Below, one piece after another: positions 9,301-16,604 of a DNA stretch of 64,000 bases (its first letter is position 1; every line of letters begins with the position of its first letter). The stretch comes from Pelagivirga sediminicola (GTDB taxonomy: Bacteria; Pseudomonadota; Alphaproteobacteria; Rhodobacterales; Rhodobacteraceae). Position numbers and translations under genes: made by a program. The DNA lies in assembly GCF_003072125.1 (NCBI RefSeq), contig NZ_QCYH01000009.1, positions 60,866 to 124,865 on the forward strand. Direction: 5' to 3'. The notes below the pieces were generated by a model. That model saw only the letters and a list, made by a program, of their open reading frames with translations, was not told the DNA's origin and did not search any database.

Positions 9301-9824
9301 TTCTCGCCCAGCACAAACTGGCGGCCCATTTCCTTCATCGCGCGCGACACGGCGGTGCGGATCACAGGCTCGCCCAGACGCTTCATGGCACTGCGCAGAT
9401 GGCCGACGGGCCCCTTTTTGTCTTCCTTCAGCACCTTGCCCGTCAGCATGAGCGCCCATGTGGACGCGTTCACCAGGGGCGACGTGGACTGGCCCATATG
9501 TTTGCCCCAGTCGCTGGGGGCGATCTTGTCCTCGATCAGCGCGTCGATGGTTTCGGCATCCGGCACACGCAAGAGCGCCTCGGCCAGGCACATCAGCGCG
9601 ATCCCCTCGTCGGTGGACAGCCCGTATTCGGCCAGAAACACCTCCATCATGCCCGGATCTGACTGCCCGCGAATGTCGCGCACCAGATCGGCGCCGCGTG
9701 CGCAGATACGCTTGCGGTCTTCGGGCGACAGGTTCGCCTCGGTCTTGAGACGGGCGATCGTCGTGGGGCCGTCCGCATAGGTTTGCAGATCGATGGCGCG
9801 GCGTGCTTCGGTATCATACGGCAT
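6393..9824 (-). CDS. putA: Bifunctional proline dehydrogenase / glutamate-gamma-semialdehyde dehydrogenase
   Basis: A 1143-residue enzyme that oxidises proline to pyrroline-5-carboxylate with FAD, then to glutamate with NAD. The N-terminal half is the PRODH barrel (for example MGLNIDAEEADRL and VKGAYWDTEIK). The C-terminal half is an aldehyde dehydrogenase: SPWNFPLA near 658, the general-base Glu in ETGGLNA near 760, the catalytic Cys in SAGQRCSALR near 791 and FGGEGLSGTGPKAGG. There is no N-terminal ribbon-helix-helix domain, so unlike the E. coli protein it cannot repress itself by DNA binding; control is left to the divergent Lrp-type gene. The start at 9824 is chosen because AAAGG lies 9 nt upstream; ATG 9833 has none. 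Confidence 0.97.
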   Translation of the reverse strand: MPYDTEARRAIDLQTYADGPTTIARLKTEANLSPEDRKRICARGADLVRDIRGQSDPGMMEVFLAEYGLSTDEGIALMCLAEALLRVPDAETIDALIEDKIAPSDWGKHMGQSTSPLVNASTWALMLTGKVLKEDKKGPVGHLRSAMKRLGEPVIRTAVSRAMKEMGRQFVLGENIQSAMDRAAKMEKKGYTYSYDMLGEAARTDKDATRYHLSYSRAISAIAQACTHDDIRKNPGISVKLSALHPRYEVAQREQVMDVLVPRLRSLALLAKSAGMGLNIDAEEADRLALSLDVIETVLSEPALAGWDGFGVVVQAYGQRAGYVLDFLYNLAQQLDRRIMVRLVKGAYWDTEIKQAQVEGIDGFPVFTSKPATDVSYIANARKLLSMTDRIYPQFATHNAHTVAAVLDMASDKETFEFQRLHGMGEALHDIVMANEGTRCRIYAPVGAHRDLLAYLVRRLLENGANSSFVNQIVDEEVAPEIVAADPFKLVEEERVPLATGPELFLPERVNSKGFDLRHQPTLEAIEAARAPFATHKWEAAPRLAAKAAPEEKVDVTNPADPAGSPGTVAHASAADIETALSKAARWDAPAAERGKVLGRIADLYEENYGEIFAILAREAGKSQMDAVAELREAVDFLRYYGANAPDTGAVGTFTCISPWNFPLAIFTGQIAAALAAGNAVLSKPAEQTPIIAHFAVGLMHRAGVPEAALQLLPGGGDVGAALTSDPRVGGVAFTGSTATAMKIRKAMADNLAPGAPLIAETGGLNAMIVDSTALPEQAVQAIIESAFQSAGQRCSALRCLYVQEDIAEDFTKMLTGAMDAVVMGRPWDLSTDCGPVIDEAARAGIAEHIQTARAEGRLIHELKTPNAGTYIAPTLIRVDSIADLEREVFGPVLHMATFGATELDTVIDAINDTGYGLTFGLMTRIDDRVQYVTERVQAGNIYVNRNQIGAIVGSQPFGGEGLSGTGPKAGGPNYLARFTVHPAPVAGDDFEGIMSAKNIQAALDKAYTVEMQPREDQLMPGPTGESNRLTSHARKPLLCMGPGREAAKAQARAVMSLGGMAVEANGTVPPEALTSLKGLVGALFWGDEAAARPYAKALSERSGPILPLITGLPDTGHVLNERHVCVDTTAAGGNAALLGGAS

Positions 9825-9957
9825 GGAGGGCATCCTTTGACAAACGGACCCGTGGGGCCCCCGTGTGAATTGACCCAGCATATCACGGTATGGAAAGGTG
9901 ATTTTCCTGATCCACGCCGGATTTCAGGTCAGATGGATGGAAAACGAGGCAAAAGCG

Positions 9958-10425
9958 ATGCAAACCGATCTGGATAAGTTCGACAGGGCAATTTTGCGGG
10001 TGCTGGCCACGGAGGGGCGCATCAGCATCACCGACCTGGCGCTGCGAATCGGGCTGTCCAAATCGCCCACCCAGGCGCGGTTGCGGCGGCTGGAGGCCGC
10101 GCGCGTCATCACCGGGTACCGTGCGATGATCGATCCGATCCGGCTGGGGCTCGATCACGTCAGCTTTGTCGAAGTGCGCCTGACCGACACGCGCGAGGCC
10201 GCATTGGCCGAGTTCAACGCCGCCGTGCGCAAGATCCCGGAGATCGAGCAGGTGCATCTGATCGCGGGCAATTTCGACTATCTGATGAAGATCCGTACGC
10301 GCAGCATGAACGACTATCGCCAGATGCTGGCCGACCGGATCAGCACCCTGCCGCATGTGGCGGGCACCAGCACCTATGTCGCCATGCAGGCGGTCAAGGA
10401 AAACGCGCCCGAAGATGCGATCTGA
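9958..10425 (+). CDS. putR: Lrp/AsnC-family regulator of proline use, PutR
   Basis: A 155-residue Lrp/AsnC transcription factor. The N-terminal helix-turn-helix reads LDKFDRAILRVLATEGRIS then LALRIGLSKSPTQARLRRLE; the C-terminal RAM ligand domain includes VSFVEVRLTD and VHLIAGNFDYLMKIR. Its position divergent to putA is the arrangement known for PutR in alphaproteobacteria, where it activates putA in response to proline. The start at 9958 has GAGG about 10 nt upstream; ATG 9937 and GTG 9898 are in-frame alternatives with weaker sites. The 133-bp divergent gap should hold its operator, but no clear palindrome could be picked out. Confidence 0.9.
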   Translation: MQTDLDKFDRAILRVLATEGRISITDLALRIGLSKSPTQARLRRLEAARVITGYRAMIDPIRLGLDHVSFVEVRLTDTREAALAEFNAAVRKIPEIEQVHLIAGNFDYLMKIRTRSMNDYRQMLADRISTLPHVAGTSTYVAMQAVKENAPEDAI

Positions 10426-10472
10426 TGCGCTTGTGATTTGACCGCCCGGCGCCGGATGCGCTTAACTGCCCC

Positions 10473-11018
10473 ATGCGATACGCGATCCTTGCCCTTGTCC
10501 TGCCGCTGCCCGCGCTGGCGCAGACCTGCCCGGCCCCGCCCGATCACACCGGCGCGCTGCGCGATCTGGTGGCGCAGGCGCAGAAGGCGCCGGACCGCGC
10601 GGCCGGAATGGCGGCGTCCGACAAGATGTGGGCGCTGTGGGCCGACGCGCCCGATGCTCAGGCTCAGGAGCTGCTGGATCGCGGCATGGCGCGGCGCGAG
10701 GCGCATGACCTGGACGGCGCGATGACGGCATTTCAGGCGCTGGTGGCCTACTGCCCGGATTATGCCGAAGGGTACAATCAGCGCGCTTTCGTCAGTTTCC
10801 TGCGCGGCGATTTCGCCGCCGCCCTGCCGGATCTGGACGCGGCCCTTGCCCGCCAGCCCCGGCATGTGGCGGCGCAGGCCGGCAAGGCCCTGACGCTGCA
10901 TGCGCTGAACCGGCAGGGCGAGGCCGCGCTGGCCTTGCGCGCGGCGCTCACGATGAATCCATGGCTGCCCGAGCGCAGCCTGCTGCCGGCGCTGGAGGCG
11001 GGCGAGGACGCCTTGTAA
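10473..11018 (+). CDS. Exported tetratricopeptide-repeat protein
   Basis: A 181-residue protein with a Sec-type signal peptide (MRYAILALVLPLPALAQ, cleavage likely after ALA). It is followed by two or three TPR-like helical repeats between residues 60 and 165 (for example ARREAHDLDGAMTAFQALV and FLRGDFAAALPDLDAALA). It is therefore probably a periplasmic scaffold; partners are unknown. It stands alone, 47 bp after putR and 42 bp before the tRNA gene. Its stop is followed by a short stretch that must contain the tRNA promoter. Confidence 0.7.
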   Translation: MRYAILALVLPLPALAQTCPAPPDHTGALRDLVAQAQKAPDRAAGMAASDKMWALWADAPDAQAQELLDRGMARREAHDLDGAMTAFQALVAYCPDYAEGYNQRAFVSFLRGDFAAALPDLDAALARQPRHVAAQAGKALTLHALNRQGEAALALRAALTMNPWLPERSLLPALEAGEDAL

Positions 11019-11060
11019 CGCTTTACACGGTCGCCACGGCGTTTATGGTCCGCCGGACGT

Positions 11061-11147
11061 GCGGGCGTGATGGAATGGTAGACATACCAGACTTAAAATC
11101 TGTTGGGCCTTGTGCCCGTGTGGGTTCGAGTCCCACCGTCCGCACCA
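11061..11147 (+). tRNA. tRNA-Leu, anticodon UAA
   Basis: An 87-nt class II tRNA with encoded CCA. The acceptor stem pairs GCGGGCG (11061-11067) with CGTCCGC (11137-11143), followed by discriminator A and CCA (11145-11147). The anticodon loop CTTAAAA places TAA at 11094-11096; the first pair of the anticodon stem is a C-U mismatch. The T arm reads GGGTTCGAGTCCC. A variable arm (TTGGGCCTTGTGCCCGT) of class II size supports leucine identity. Confidence 0.96.
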
Positions 11148-11535
11148 ACGACGGCTGCCATGCAAAACGTCGCCCTGGCGCGCCCGCGACTCGCCCCGCT
11201 CACAACCGGCCAAAATGCACCTGATCGCGCGCTGAATATCGGCGAAGATTCGCGCAAAACGCCCTGAGCGCGCTGCTGCCAGATTTTTTTTCGAGGGTCA
11301 TTAAGTTACGTTTTCGCGGCGAAAACTTTACGAAAATTTCCATATTTTCAAGCCGTTTTGCTTGGCGGCGCCCGAAATTTCCGCGCCTCCACACAGGTTT
11401 GACGGCGTTTGGCACGGCTTACGTGGGCGTTGACAGGAAACCGGCCTCCGTGCCTTCCTGCGAGGGCAAAGTTTTCACTGCGGCTAAACAATGGCGCGGC
11501 GGATGTGCTGCGGATCATCAAAAGAAGGAGTGTCG
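11148..11535. other. 388-bp non-coding region before the APC permease operon
   Basis: No convincing gene is present. The middle (about 11280-11360) is distinctly AT-rich for this genome, with an eight-T run at 11284-11291 and a small inverted repeat, GTTTTCGC-G-GCGAAAAC, at 11310-11326. A TTGACA hexamer at 11426-11431 could be a -35 element, but no matching -10 is obvious. The region presumably holds the promoter of the operon that starts at 11536. Confidence 0.5.
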
Positions 11536-11829
11536 ATGCCCGAACTATCAGAACGCATCAAGAAGATGCATGGACAGGATACCGCCATCGCGTGGTTCTT
11601 CGTCATTGGCCTTTGGCTGGCCATCATTTTCGTCGCGATCGCCACCTGGAACCTCGCACCCAGCTCCGGCGCCCGTATCGTCCTGCTGATCGGCGGCGCG
11701 ACCATCCTGGTGCTCAACACCGCTGCGATCATGGCCATGCTGCGCCATTACAAGGAAGATCGCGATTTCATGTACGGCCTCGACATCAAGTTTCTTGATC
11801 TCGCCCGCGCCGAAAAGAAACGCGGCTGA
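11536..11829 (+). CDS. Small membrane protein, first gene of the APC permease operon
   Basis: A 97-residue protein with two strong transmembrane segments (about residues 18-40 and 45-68: TAIAWFFVIGLWLAIIFVAIA and ARIVLLIGGATILVLNTAAI). The cytoplasmic C-terminal tail is charged (HYKEDRDFMYGLDIKFLDLARAEKK). AAGGAG sits 7 nt before the ATG. No family is recognised. It is 14 nt upstream of the next small membrane gene and heads a four-gene run that ends with an APC-type transporter. It may be an accessory subunit of that transporter, an inference from gene order only. Confidence 0.75.
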   Translation: MPELSERIKKMHGQDTAIAWFFVIGLWLAIIFVAIATWNLAPSSGARIVLLIGGATILVLNTAAIMAMLRHYKEDRDFMYGLDIKFLDLARAEKKRG

Positions 11830-11843
11830 GAGAGGATAGCAGC

Positions 11844-12224
11844 ATGGCAAATTACATCCCCCCCGTCCAAGGCAAGATCAGCCAGATCATCGACGTGATC
11901 GTCCTGCTGGTACTGGCCATCGGCGCGCTTTACCTGCCGCTGTTCCTCGGTCTGGCCGGCAGCGCGCAAACCTCCGAAGTGCCCGAAAACGTCACCTGGG
12001 ACGCGCTCGGGCAGAATGCGACGATGGTCGAGAAGTGGAACGAGCTGGGCTATGCGACCGCCACCGACGCGGCCGAGCTGATCACCTCGCGCTTCGACTA
12101 CTCCTTTTCGGTCCTCAACCTGCTGGTGATGATCGTCGTCGTGATCGGCTATTATTTCATCGTTCTGCGCTTCTCCGGCAAGGAATACAGCGAAGTCATT
12201 TCCGAGAAATTCGGCGACAAGTGA
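11844..12224 (+). CDS. Small membrane protein, second gene of the APC permease operon
   Basis: A 126-residue protein with one transmembrane segment near the N-terminus (about 16-38, IIDVIVLLVLAIGALYLPLFL) and one near the C-terminus (about 92-112, VLNLLVMIVVVIGYYFIVL). They are separated by a roughly 50-residue soluble loop rich in Thr, Glu and Ala (VPENVTWDALGQNATMVEKW). No recognised domain. The ribosome site (GAGAGGATAGCAGC) precedes ATG 11844, and the next gene starts 13 nt after the stop. Tight spacing on both sides argues for co-expression with the permease. The loop would probably face the periplasm. Confidence 0.75.
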   Translation: MANYIPPVQGKISQIIDVIVLLVLAIGALYLPLFLGLAGSAQTSEVPENVTWDALGQNATMVEKWNELGYATATDAAELITSRFDYSFSVLNLLVMIVVVIGYYFIVLRFSGKEYSEVISEKFGDK

Positions 12225-12237
12225 ACGGAGACTGAAC

Positions 12238-12405
12238 ATGGATATGTGGAACGTCATGGAATACGCGGCCTGGGGTCTTTCGATCATCTTCGGGCTTTAT
12301 ATCGTCATCGACTGGATCAAGACCGACAGCACCTACAGCGAGGAGGAACTGATGTCCTCCCGCGAGGGCGAGCTTGAGGCGATGACCGAAGAACACACAC
12401 TCTGA
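12238..12405 (+). CDS. 55-residue single-span membrane protein in the APC permease operon
   Basis: A short gene encoding MDMWNVMEYAAWGLSIIFGL then YIVIDWIKTD and an acidic tail (YSEEELMSSREGELEAMTEEH). One transmembrane helix covers about residues 8-26; the tail carries about ten acidic residues. ACGGAG precedes the ATG by 7 nt, and the permease starts 12 nt after the stop. The size and form (one helix and a charged tail) are those of transporter micro-subunits, but no homologous family is recognised here. Confidence 0.75.
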   Translation: MDMWNVMEYAAWGLSIIFGLYIVIDWIKTDSTYSEEELMSSREGELEAMTEEHTL

Positions 12406-12417
12406 ACGGGAGCGAAC

Positions 12418-13833
12418 ATGTCTGATACGGATATCACGTCCACCGAGATGGACGGTATGGGCCCCGGCGGGACCAAGGTGGGACTGGCGCGCGTTCTGGG
12501 ACCGGCGCATATCTGGGGCCTCGGCGTCGGGATCGTGCTGGTCGGCGAATACATGGGCTGGAACTTTTCGGTGGGCAAGGGCGGCGCCTATGCCGCGCTG
12601 CTGGCCTGCTGGTTCGCGGGGATCCTTTATTCCTGCGTTGCGATGATCGACAGCGAGGTGACATCGACCGTCGCCGCCGCGGGCGGGCAGTACACGCAGG
12701 CCAAGCATATCATCGGTCCGCTGATGGCCTTCAATGTCGGGCTTTATCTGGTTTTCGCCTATACGATGCTGGAGGCGGCGAATGCGATCACCTTCGGTTT
12801 CCTCATTGATACGGTGGCGGGGATGACGGGCCACGAGGGGCTGGACCAGAGGCCGTTCATCATCCTGGCGATCATGTTCCTGGCGTGGCTGAACTATCGC
12901 GGCGTTCTGGCGACACTGACCTTTAGCCTTGTGATCACGGCCTTCGCGTTCTGCGCGATCATCGCGCTTTTCCTGACAACGGCGGTCTTCATGTCCGACA
13001 GCCCGCTGCGCCATGCCGAGCTGATGACGGACCTGCCTTACGGCTGGCTGGGCGTGATTGCGGCGATGCATTTCGGCCTGTGGTACTACCTCGGGATCGA
13101 AGGCACCTGCCAGGCCGCCGAGGAGGTCCGCTCGCCCGCGCGCTCGCTGCCCTTCGGCACGCTGGCCGGGATCATGACGCTGCTGATCGCGGCGACGCTG
13201 ACATGGTATGTCTGCGTCGGACTGATGCCGTGGGAGTATCTGGGACAGGCGGGCGTGCCGCTCTTTGATGCCGCGCGCATGTCGGGATCGGTGACGCTGA
13301 TGGTGCTTCTGGGGATCGGCACGATGTTCGCCACGCTGGCCTCGGCCAATGGCTGCATCAACGATGCCAGCCGCGCGTGGTTTGCCATGGGGCGCGACCA
13401 CTACCTGCCCGACTGGTTCGGCGCGGTGCATCCCAAGTTCCGCACGCCTTACCGCGCGATCATCTTCCTCGTGCCGATCGCGTTGATCTTTGCGCTGGGG
13501 GCGCCGCTGGACCAGGTCATCACCTTCTCGATCCTGTCGGGTCTGCTGGGATACACCTTCATGCCGCTGAACGTGATCCTTTTCCGCCGCAAATGGCCGG
13601 TGGACACGATCAAGCGGGGCTATGAGCATCCGTTCCACCCGATCCCGGCGATCATCCTGCTGTGCCTGTGCGGGGTCACGTTCTTTGCCGTGTTCCTGGG
13701 ATATGGCTCTCAGCTGGTGGCGATGCTGTCCTTCTACATCATCGTGTCGCTGTGGTTCCACTTCTGGCGCTATCGCTTCGTGCGCCGGGCGGCGCAGTTC
13801 ACCATGCCCTGGCCGCGGCCCAAAGGCTACTGA
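12418..13833 (+). CDS. APC-superfamily amino acid/amine permease (ethanolamine-permease-like)
   Basis: A 471-residue inner-membrane transporter with about 12 hydrophobic segments. The first helix region (HIWGLGVGIVLVGEYMGWNF) and the following GG-rich loop and EVTSTVAAAGGQY resemble the ethanolamine-permease branch of the APC superfamily. GIEGTCQAAEEVRSPARSLP is the conserved acidic loop of APC carriers. It probably imports an amino acid or amine by proton symport; the substrate is not decided by sequence. It is the last gene of a four-gene operon with three small membrane proteins, spaced 12-14 nt apart. A GC-rich hairpin follows at 13849-13873. Confidence 0.88.
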   Translation: MSDTDITSTEMDGMGPGGTKVGLARVLGPAHIWGLGVGIVLVGEYMGWNFSVGKGGAYAALLACWFAGILYSCVAMIDSEVTSTVAAAGGQYTQAKHIIGPLMAFNVGLYLVFAYTMLEAANAITFGFLIDTVAGMTGHEGLDQRPFIILAIMFLAWLNYRGVLATLTFSLVITAFAFCAIIALFLTTAVFMSDSPLRHAELMTDLPYGWLGVIAAMHFGLWYYLGIEGTCQAAEEVRSPARSLPFGTLAGIMTLLIAATLTWYVCVGLMPWEYLGQAGVPLFDAARMSGSVTLMVLLGIGTMFATLASANGCINDASRAWFAMGRDHYLPDWFGAVHPKFRTPYRAIIFLVPIALIFALGAPLDQVITFSILSGLLGYTFMPLNVILFRRKWPVDTIKRGYEHPFHPIPAIILLCLCGVTFFAVFLGYGSQLVAMLSFYIIVSLWFHFWRYRFVRRAAQFTMPWPRPKGY

Positions 13834-13848
13834 GCGACCAGACGCAGA

Positions 13849-13873
13849 CCGGCCCGCCCCTTCGGCGGGCCGG
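13849..13873 (+). terminator. GC-rich hairpin after the APC permease operon
   Basis: CCGGCCCGCC (13849-13858) pairs perfectly with GGCGGGCCGG (13864-13873) around a 5-nt loop, 16 nt after the permease stop and before the next ATG at 13890. There is no T-run behind it, so it may be a weak or Rho-assisted terminator or only an mRNA-stabilising structure. Confidence 0.5.
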
Positions 13874-13889
13874 ATCGCCTCATGGGGGA

Positions 13890-14606
13890 ATGATGGACCG
13901 ATTTCTGACAGGTGCGATACTGATTGCCGCCGCGGCGCTGCTGGTGCTGCTCTGGCGGCATCTGAGCCGCGCCTCGGCCGAGCGGATCGCGCAGCGCGCC
14001 GGGTATCTGGACGCCTGCCGCCCCTTGCTGGAGCGTCCGCGCATGGGCCGCGGGAGCAGCGGCTTTGCCCGGCTCGCAGGGCAGTATGACGGCATCGAGG
14101 CCGACATCCAGACGCTGCCCGACACGCTGACCTTTCGCAAACTGCCCGCGCTGTGGGTTCTGGTGACGCTGCCCGGCCCGTTGCCGGTGGACGCGACGAT
14201 GAACCTGATGATCCGCCCCACCGGGGTCGAGCCGTTCTCGCGCTTTCACACCCTGACGCATCAGCTGGACCGCCCCGAGGGCTTTCCCGAGGATTGCGCG
14301 ATCCGCACCGACAGCCGCGCAAACGTGCCGCCCGAGGATCTGGTGCGCGCACATCTGTCCATCTTCGACGATCCGCGCGTCAAGGAACTGGTGATCTCGC
14401 CCAAGGGCGTGCGGATCGTGTTCCTGGCCGAAGAAGCGCAGCGCAGCCGCTACCTGATCTATCGCGACGCGGAAATGGGGACCGCGCCACTGGCCCCCGA
14501 ACTGCTGCGCCCCAAGCTGGACGCGCTGATCGCGCTGCGCGCCGACATCATCGCCGGCGCGCGGACCGATGACGCCGCCGCGCCCCTGCAGGAGATGCGC
14601 GCATGA
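13890..14606 (+). CDS. Membrane-anchored protein of unknown function
   Basis: A 238-residue protein with one N-terminal membrane anchor (about residues 3-22, DRFLTGAILIAAAALLVLLW) and a soluble, probably cytoplasmic or periplasmic, domain without a recognised family. Two ATG codons lie side by side (13890 and 13893) behind GGGGGA; the first is taken. The domain has alternating strands (FRKLPALWVLVTLPGPLP, VKELVISPKGVRIVFL). The stop overlaps the next start as ATGA, so the two products are probably made together. Confidence 0.65.
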   Translation: MMDRFLTGAILIAAAALLVLLWRHLSRASAERIAQRAGYLDACRPLLERPRMGRGSSGFARLAGQYDGIEADIQTLPDTLTFRKLPALWVLVTLPGPLPVDATMNLMIRPTGVEPFSRFHTLTHQLDRPEGFPEDCAIRTDSRANVPPEDLVRAHLSIFDDPRVKELVISPKGVRIVFLAEEAQRSRYLIYRDAEMGTAPLAPELLRPKLDALIALRADIIAGARTDDAAAPLQEMRA

Positions 14607-14890
14607 ACATCGTCACACGCCCGCCGGCCAATCCCTACCTAGTGCTGCTCGCCGCGATCGTCCTGCCGGGCAGCGGCCAGGTGATGAACCGCCAGCCGGT
14701 GCGCGGCCTGATCTTTCTTTTCTTCATCCTGCTGCTGGGGGGCTACACGCTTCAGACCGCGGCGCCGGACGTGTCGATTGTCGGCAAGCTGGCGGGCGGG
14801 CTTTTTGTCTATGCGATGGCGATCTTCGATGCCTACAAGACGGCGCGCGTGCGCCATGCCGTCTGGGCCGCCACCCGGCGCACCGCCTGA
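14603..14890 (+). CDS. Small membrane protein with a PGSGQ...RG motif
   Basis: A 95-residue protein with about three hydrophobic stretches (LVLLAAIVLPGSGQ, RGLIFLFFILLLGGYTL, LAGGLFVYAMAIFDAYKTAR). The pattern PGSGQVMNRQPVRGLIF, followed by a helix and a DAYKTAR end, recalls TM2/DUF5683-type small membrane proteins, which often have a glycine-rich turn and an Asp-Ala-Tyr near the end. No function is known. It overlaps the preceding gene by 4 nt (ATGA). A 116-bp gap follows before tig. Confidence 0.6.
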   Translation: MNIVTRPPANPYLVLLAAIVLPGSGQVMNRQPVRGLIFLFFILLLGGYTLQTAAPDVSIVGKLAGGLFVYAMAIFDAYKTARVRHAVWAATRRTA

Positions 14891-15006
14891 GCCATGCGCC
14901 GCGCCAAGATCGCGCTTGCGCCGCGCCCCCCGCACCCCTAGAAAGCGCTTGATTTTGACCGCTGCGGACGCCTCCGCGGCCCGATTGCAATGGATAAGGA
15001 CGAACA

Positions 15007-16341
15007 ATGCAGGTCACCGAGACCCAGAACGAAGGCCTCAAGCGCGCCTATAAAATGCTCCTCACCGCTCAGGAGCTGGACGCGAAGGTTATCGAAAAGC
15101 TGAAAGAAGCGCAGCCCGAAGTGGAAATGAAGGGCTTTCGCAAGGGCAAGGTGCCGCTTGCGCTGCTGAAAAAGCAGTTCGGTCAGCGCGTCATGGGCGA
15201 GGCCATGCAAGAGGCCGTCGATGAGGCCATGAAGGGCCATTTCGAGGAAAAGGGCGAGCGCCCCGCCGCCGTGCCTGCCATGAAGATGACCAACGAGGAC
15301 TGGAAAGAGGGCGACGACGTCGAGGTCGAGATGTCCTACGAGGCACTGCCCGAGATCCCCGATCTGGACCTGTCCAAGATCAAGCTGGAGCGCCTGAAAG
15401 TTGTTCCCGATGACGAGGCCGTGGACGAGGCGCTGAAGAATCTCGCGTCGAACGCGCAGGATTTCGAGGACCGCAAGAAAGGCTCCAAGGCCAAGGACGG
15501 CGATCAGGTCACGATGGATTTCGTCGGCAAGGTCGACGGCGAGGCGTTCGAGGGCGGCTCGGCCGAGGATTATCCGCTGGTGCTGGGCTCCAGCAGCTTC
15601 ATCCCCGGCTTCGAAGAGCAGCTGGTCGGCGTCAAGGAGGGCGAGGAAAAGGACGTTACCGTCAATTTCCCCGAGGATTACCAGGCCGAGCATCTGGCCG
15701 GCAAGGAAGCCGTCTTCTCCTGCACCATCAAGGCGGTGAAGGCCCCCAAGGATGCCGAGATCGACGACGAGCTGGCCAAGAAATTCGGCGCCGAGGATCT
15801 GGATGCCCTCAAGGGCCAGATCCGCGAGCGGCTGGAGGCCGAGTATGGCAGCGCCGCCCGCGCCGTGATGAAGCGCGCGATGCTGGACGAGCTGGACAAG
15901 ATGGTCAGCTTCGATCTGCCCCCCTCGATGGTCGAGCAGGAAGCCAAGCAGATCGCGCATCAGCTGTGGCATGACGACAACCCCGAGGTTCAGGGCCACG
16001 ATCACCCCGAGATCGAGACGACCGACGAGCACACCAAGCTGGCCGAGCGCCGCGTGCGTCTGGGCCTGCTGCTGGCCGAGCTGGGCCAGCGCGCCGAGAT
16101 CCAGGTGACCGATCAGGAAATGACGCAGGCCATCATGGAGCAGGCCCGCCAGTATCCCGGGCAGGAGCGTCAGTTCTTTGAGTTCATCCAGCAGAACCAG
16201 CAGATGCAGCAGCAGATGCGCGCGCCGATCTTCGAGGACAAGGTCATCGACTATGTCGCCGAGCAGGCCAAAGTGACCGAAAAGGAAGTCACCAAGGCGG
16301 ATCTGGAGAAAGAGATCGAGAAGCTGGACGAAGAGGCGTAA
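15007..16341 (+). CDS. tig: Trigger factor, ribosome-associated chaperone and prolyl isomerase
   Basis: A 444-residue chaperone that binds nascent chains at the ribosome exit. The N-terminal ribosome-binding domain contains [17 protein letters not shown] (the signature loop, near residue 40). The FKBP-type isomerase domain follows at about 165-245 ([36 protein letters not shown]). The C-terminal helical arms carry a Gln-rich stretch ([12 protein letters not shown]). The AAGGA before the ATG is good. Length is normal and the gene is followed by a strong terminator, so it is likely monocistronic. Confidence 0.97.
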   Translation: MQVTETQNEGLKRAYKMLLTAQELDAKVIEKLKEAQPEVEMKGFRKGKVPLALLKKQFGQRVMGEAMQEAVDEAMKGHFEEKGERPAAVPAMKMTNEDWKEGDDVEVEMSYEALPEIPDLDLSKIKLERLKVVPDDEAVDEALKNLASNAQDFEDRKKGSKAKDGDQVTMDFVGKVDGEAFEGGSAEDYPLVLGSSSFIPGFEEQLVGVKEGEEKDVTVNFPEDYQAEHLAGKEAVFSCTIKAVKAPKDAEIDDELAKKFGAEDLDALKGQIRERLEAEYGSAARAVMKRAMLDELDKMVSFDLPPSMVEQEAKQIAHQLWHDDNPEVQGHDHPEIETTDEHTKLAERRVRLGLLLAELGQRAEIQVTDQEMTQAIMEQARQYPGQERQFFEFIQQNQQMQQQMRAPIFEDKVIDYVAEQAKVTEKEVTKADLEKEIEKLDEEA

Positions 16342-16366
16342 GCGCCTTCCAGACTTGCGAAATCGT

Positions 16367-16396
16367 AAAGAGCGGGCCGATCCGGCCCGCTCTTTT
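16367..16396 (+). terminator. Intrinsic terminator of tig
   Basis: AGAGCGGGCC and GGCCCGCTCT form a 10-bp stem around a short GATCC-like loop, 26 nt after the tig stop, followed by TTTTGCATTTT. Flanking A and T runs make it a classical Rho-independent terminator. Confidence 0.88.
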
Positions 16397-16447
16397 GCAT
16401 TTTATGCCCTCGCGCTTGGGCGCGGGGTGGCTCACAGGCGAAACGCT

Positions 16448-16567
16448 TTAGACGACCTTGCGGCCCTCCGCCCTGGCCTCGCGCAATTCGCGCATGAAGG
16501 TGATGACGATGACCGCCAGGACGATGGCCGAGATCGCCGGCCAGATCAGGATGTAGAATGTCAGCAT
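16448..16567 (-). CDS. 39-residue transporter small subunit
   Basis: A micro-gene directly downstream of the SSS symporter gene (37 nt after its stop). The product opens MLTFYILIWPAISAIVLAV and continues with one membrane helix and a charged tail, FMRELREARAEGRKVV. AAGGAAAGACAAG precedes the ATG, a good ribosome site. Small single-span proteins of this type accompany many SSS and NSS carriers and are annotated as putative transporter small subunits. Association with the symporter is inferred from order, size and form. Confidence 0.75.
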   Translation of the reverse strand: MLTFYILIWPAISAIVLAVIVITFMRELREARAEGRKVV

Positions 16568-16604
16568 CTTGTCTTTCCTTTTGTGGTGGACATGCGCATC
16601 GGTA

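Noticed and set aside
6726..9662. Long open frame (978 codons) opposite putA
   Set aside because: It lies fully antisense to a clear putA gene in high-GC DNA, where such frames are common. It has no domains and is Arg/His/Gln-rich low-quality sequence.
12196..14352. Long antisense frame (718 codons) opposite the permease and the following gene
   Set aside because: Spans two genes on the other strand, Arg-rich shadow sequence without domains.
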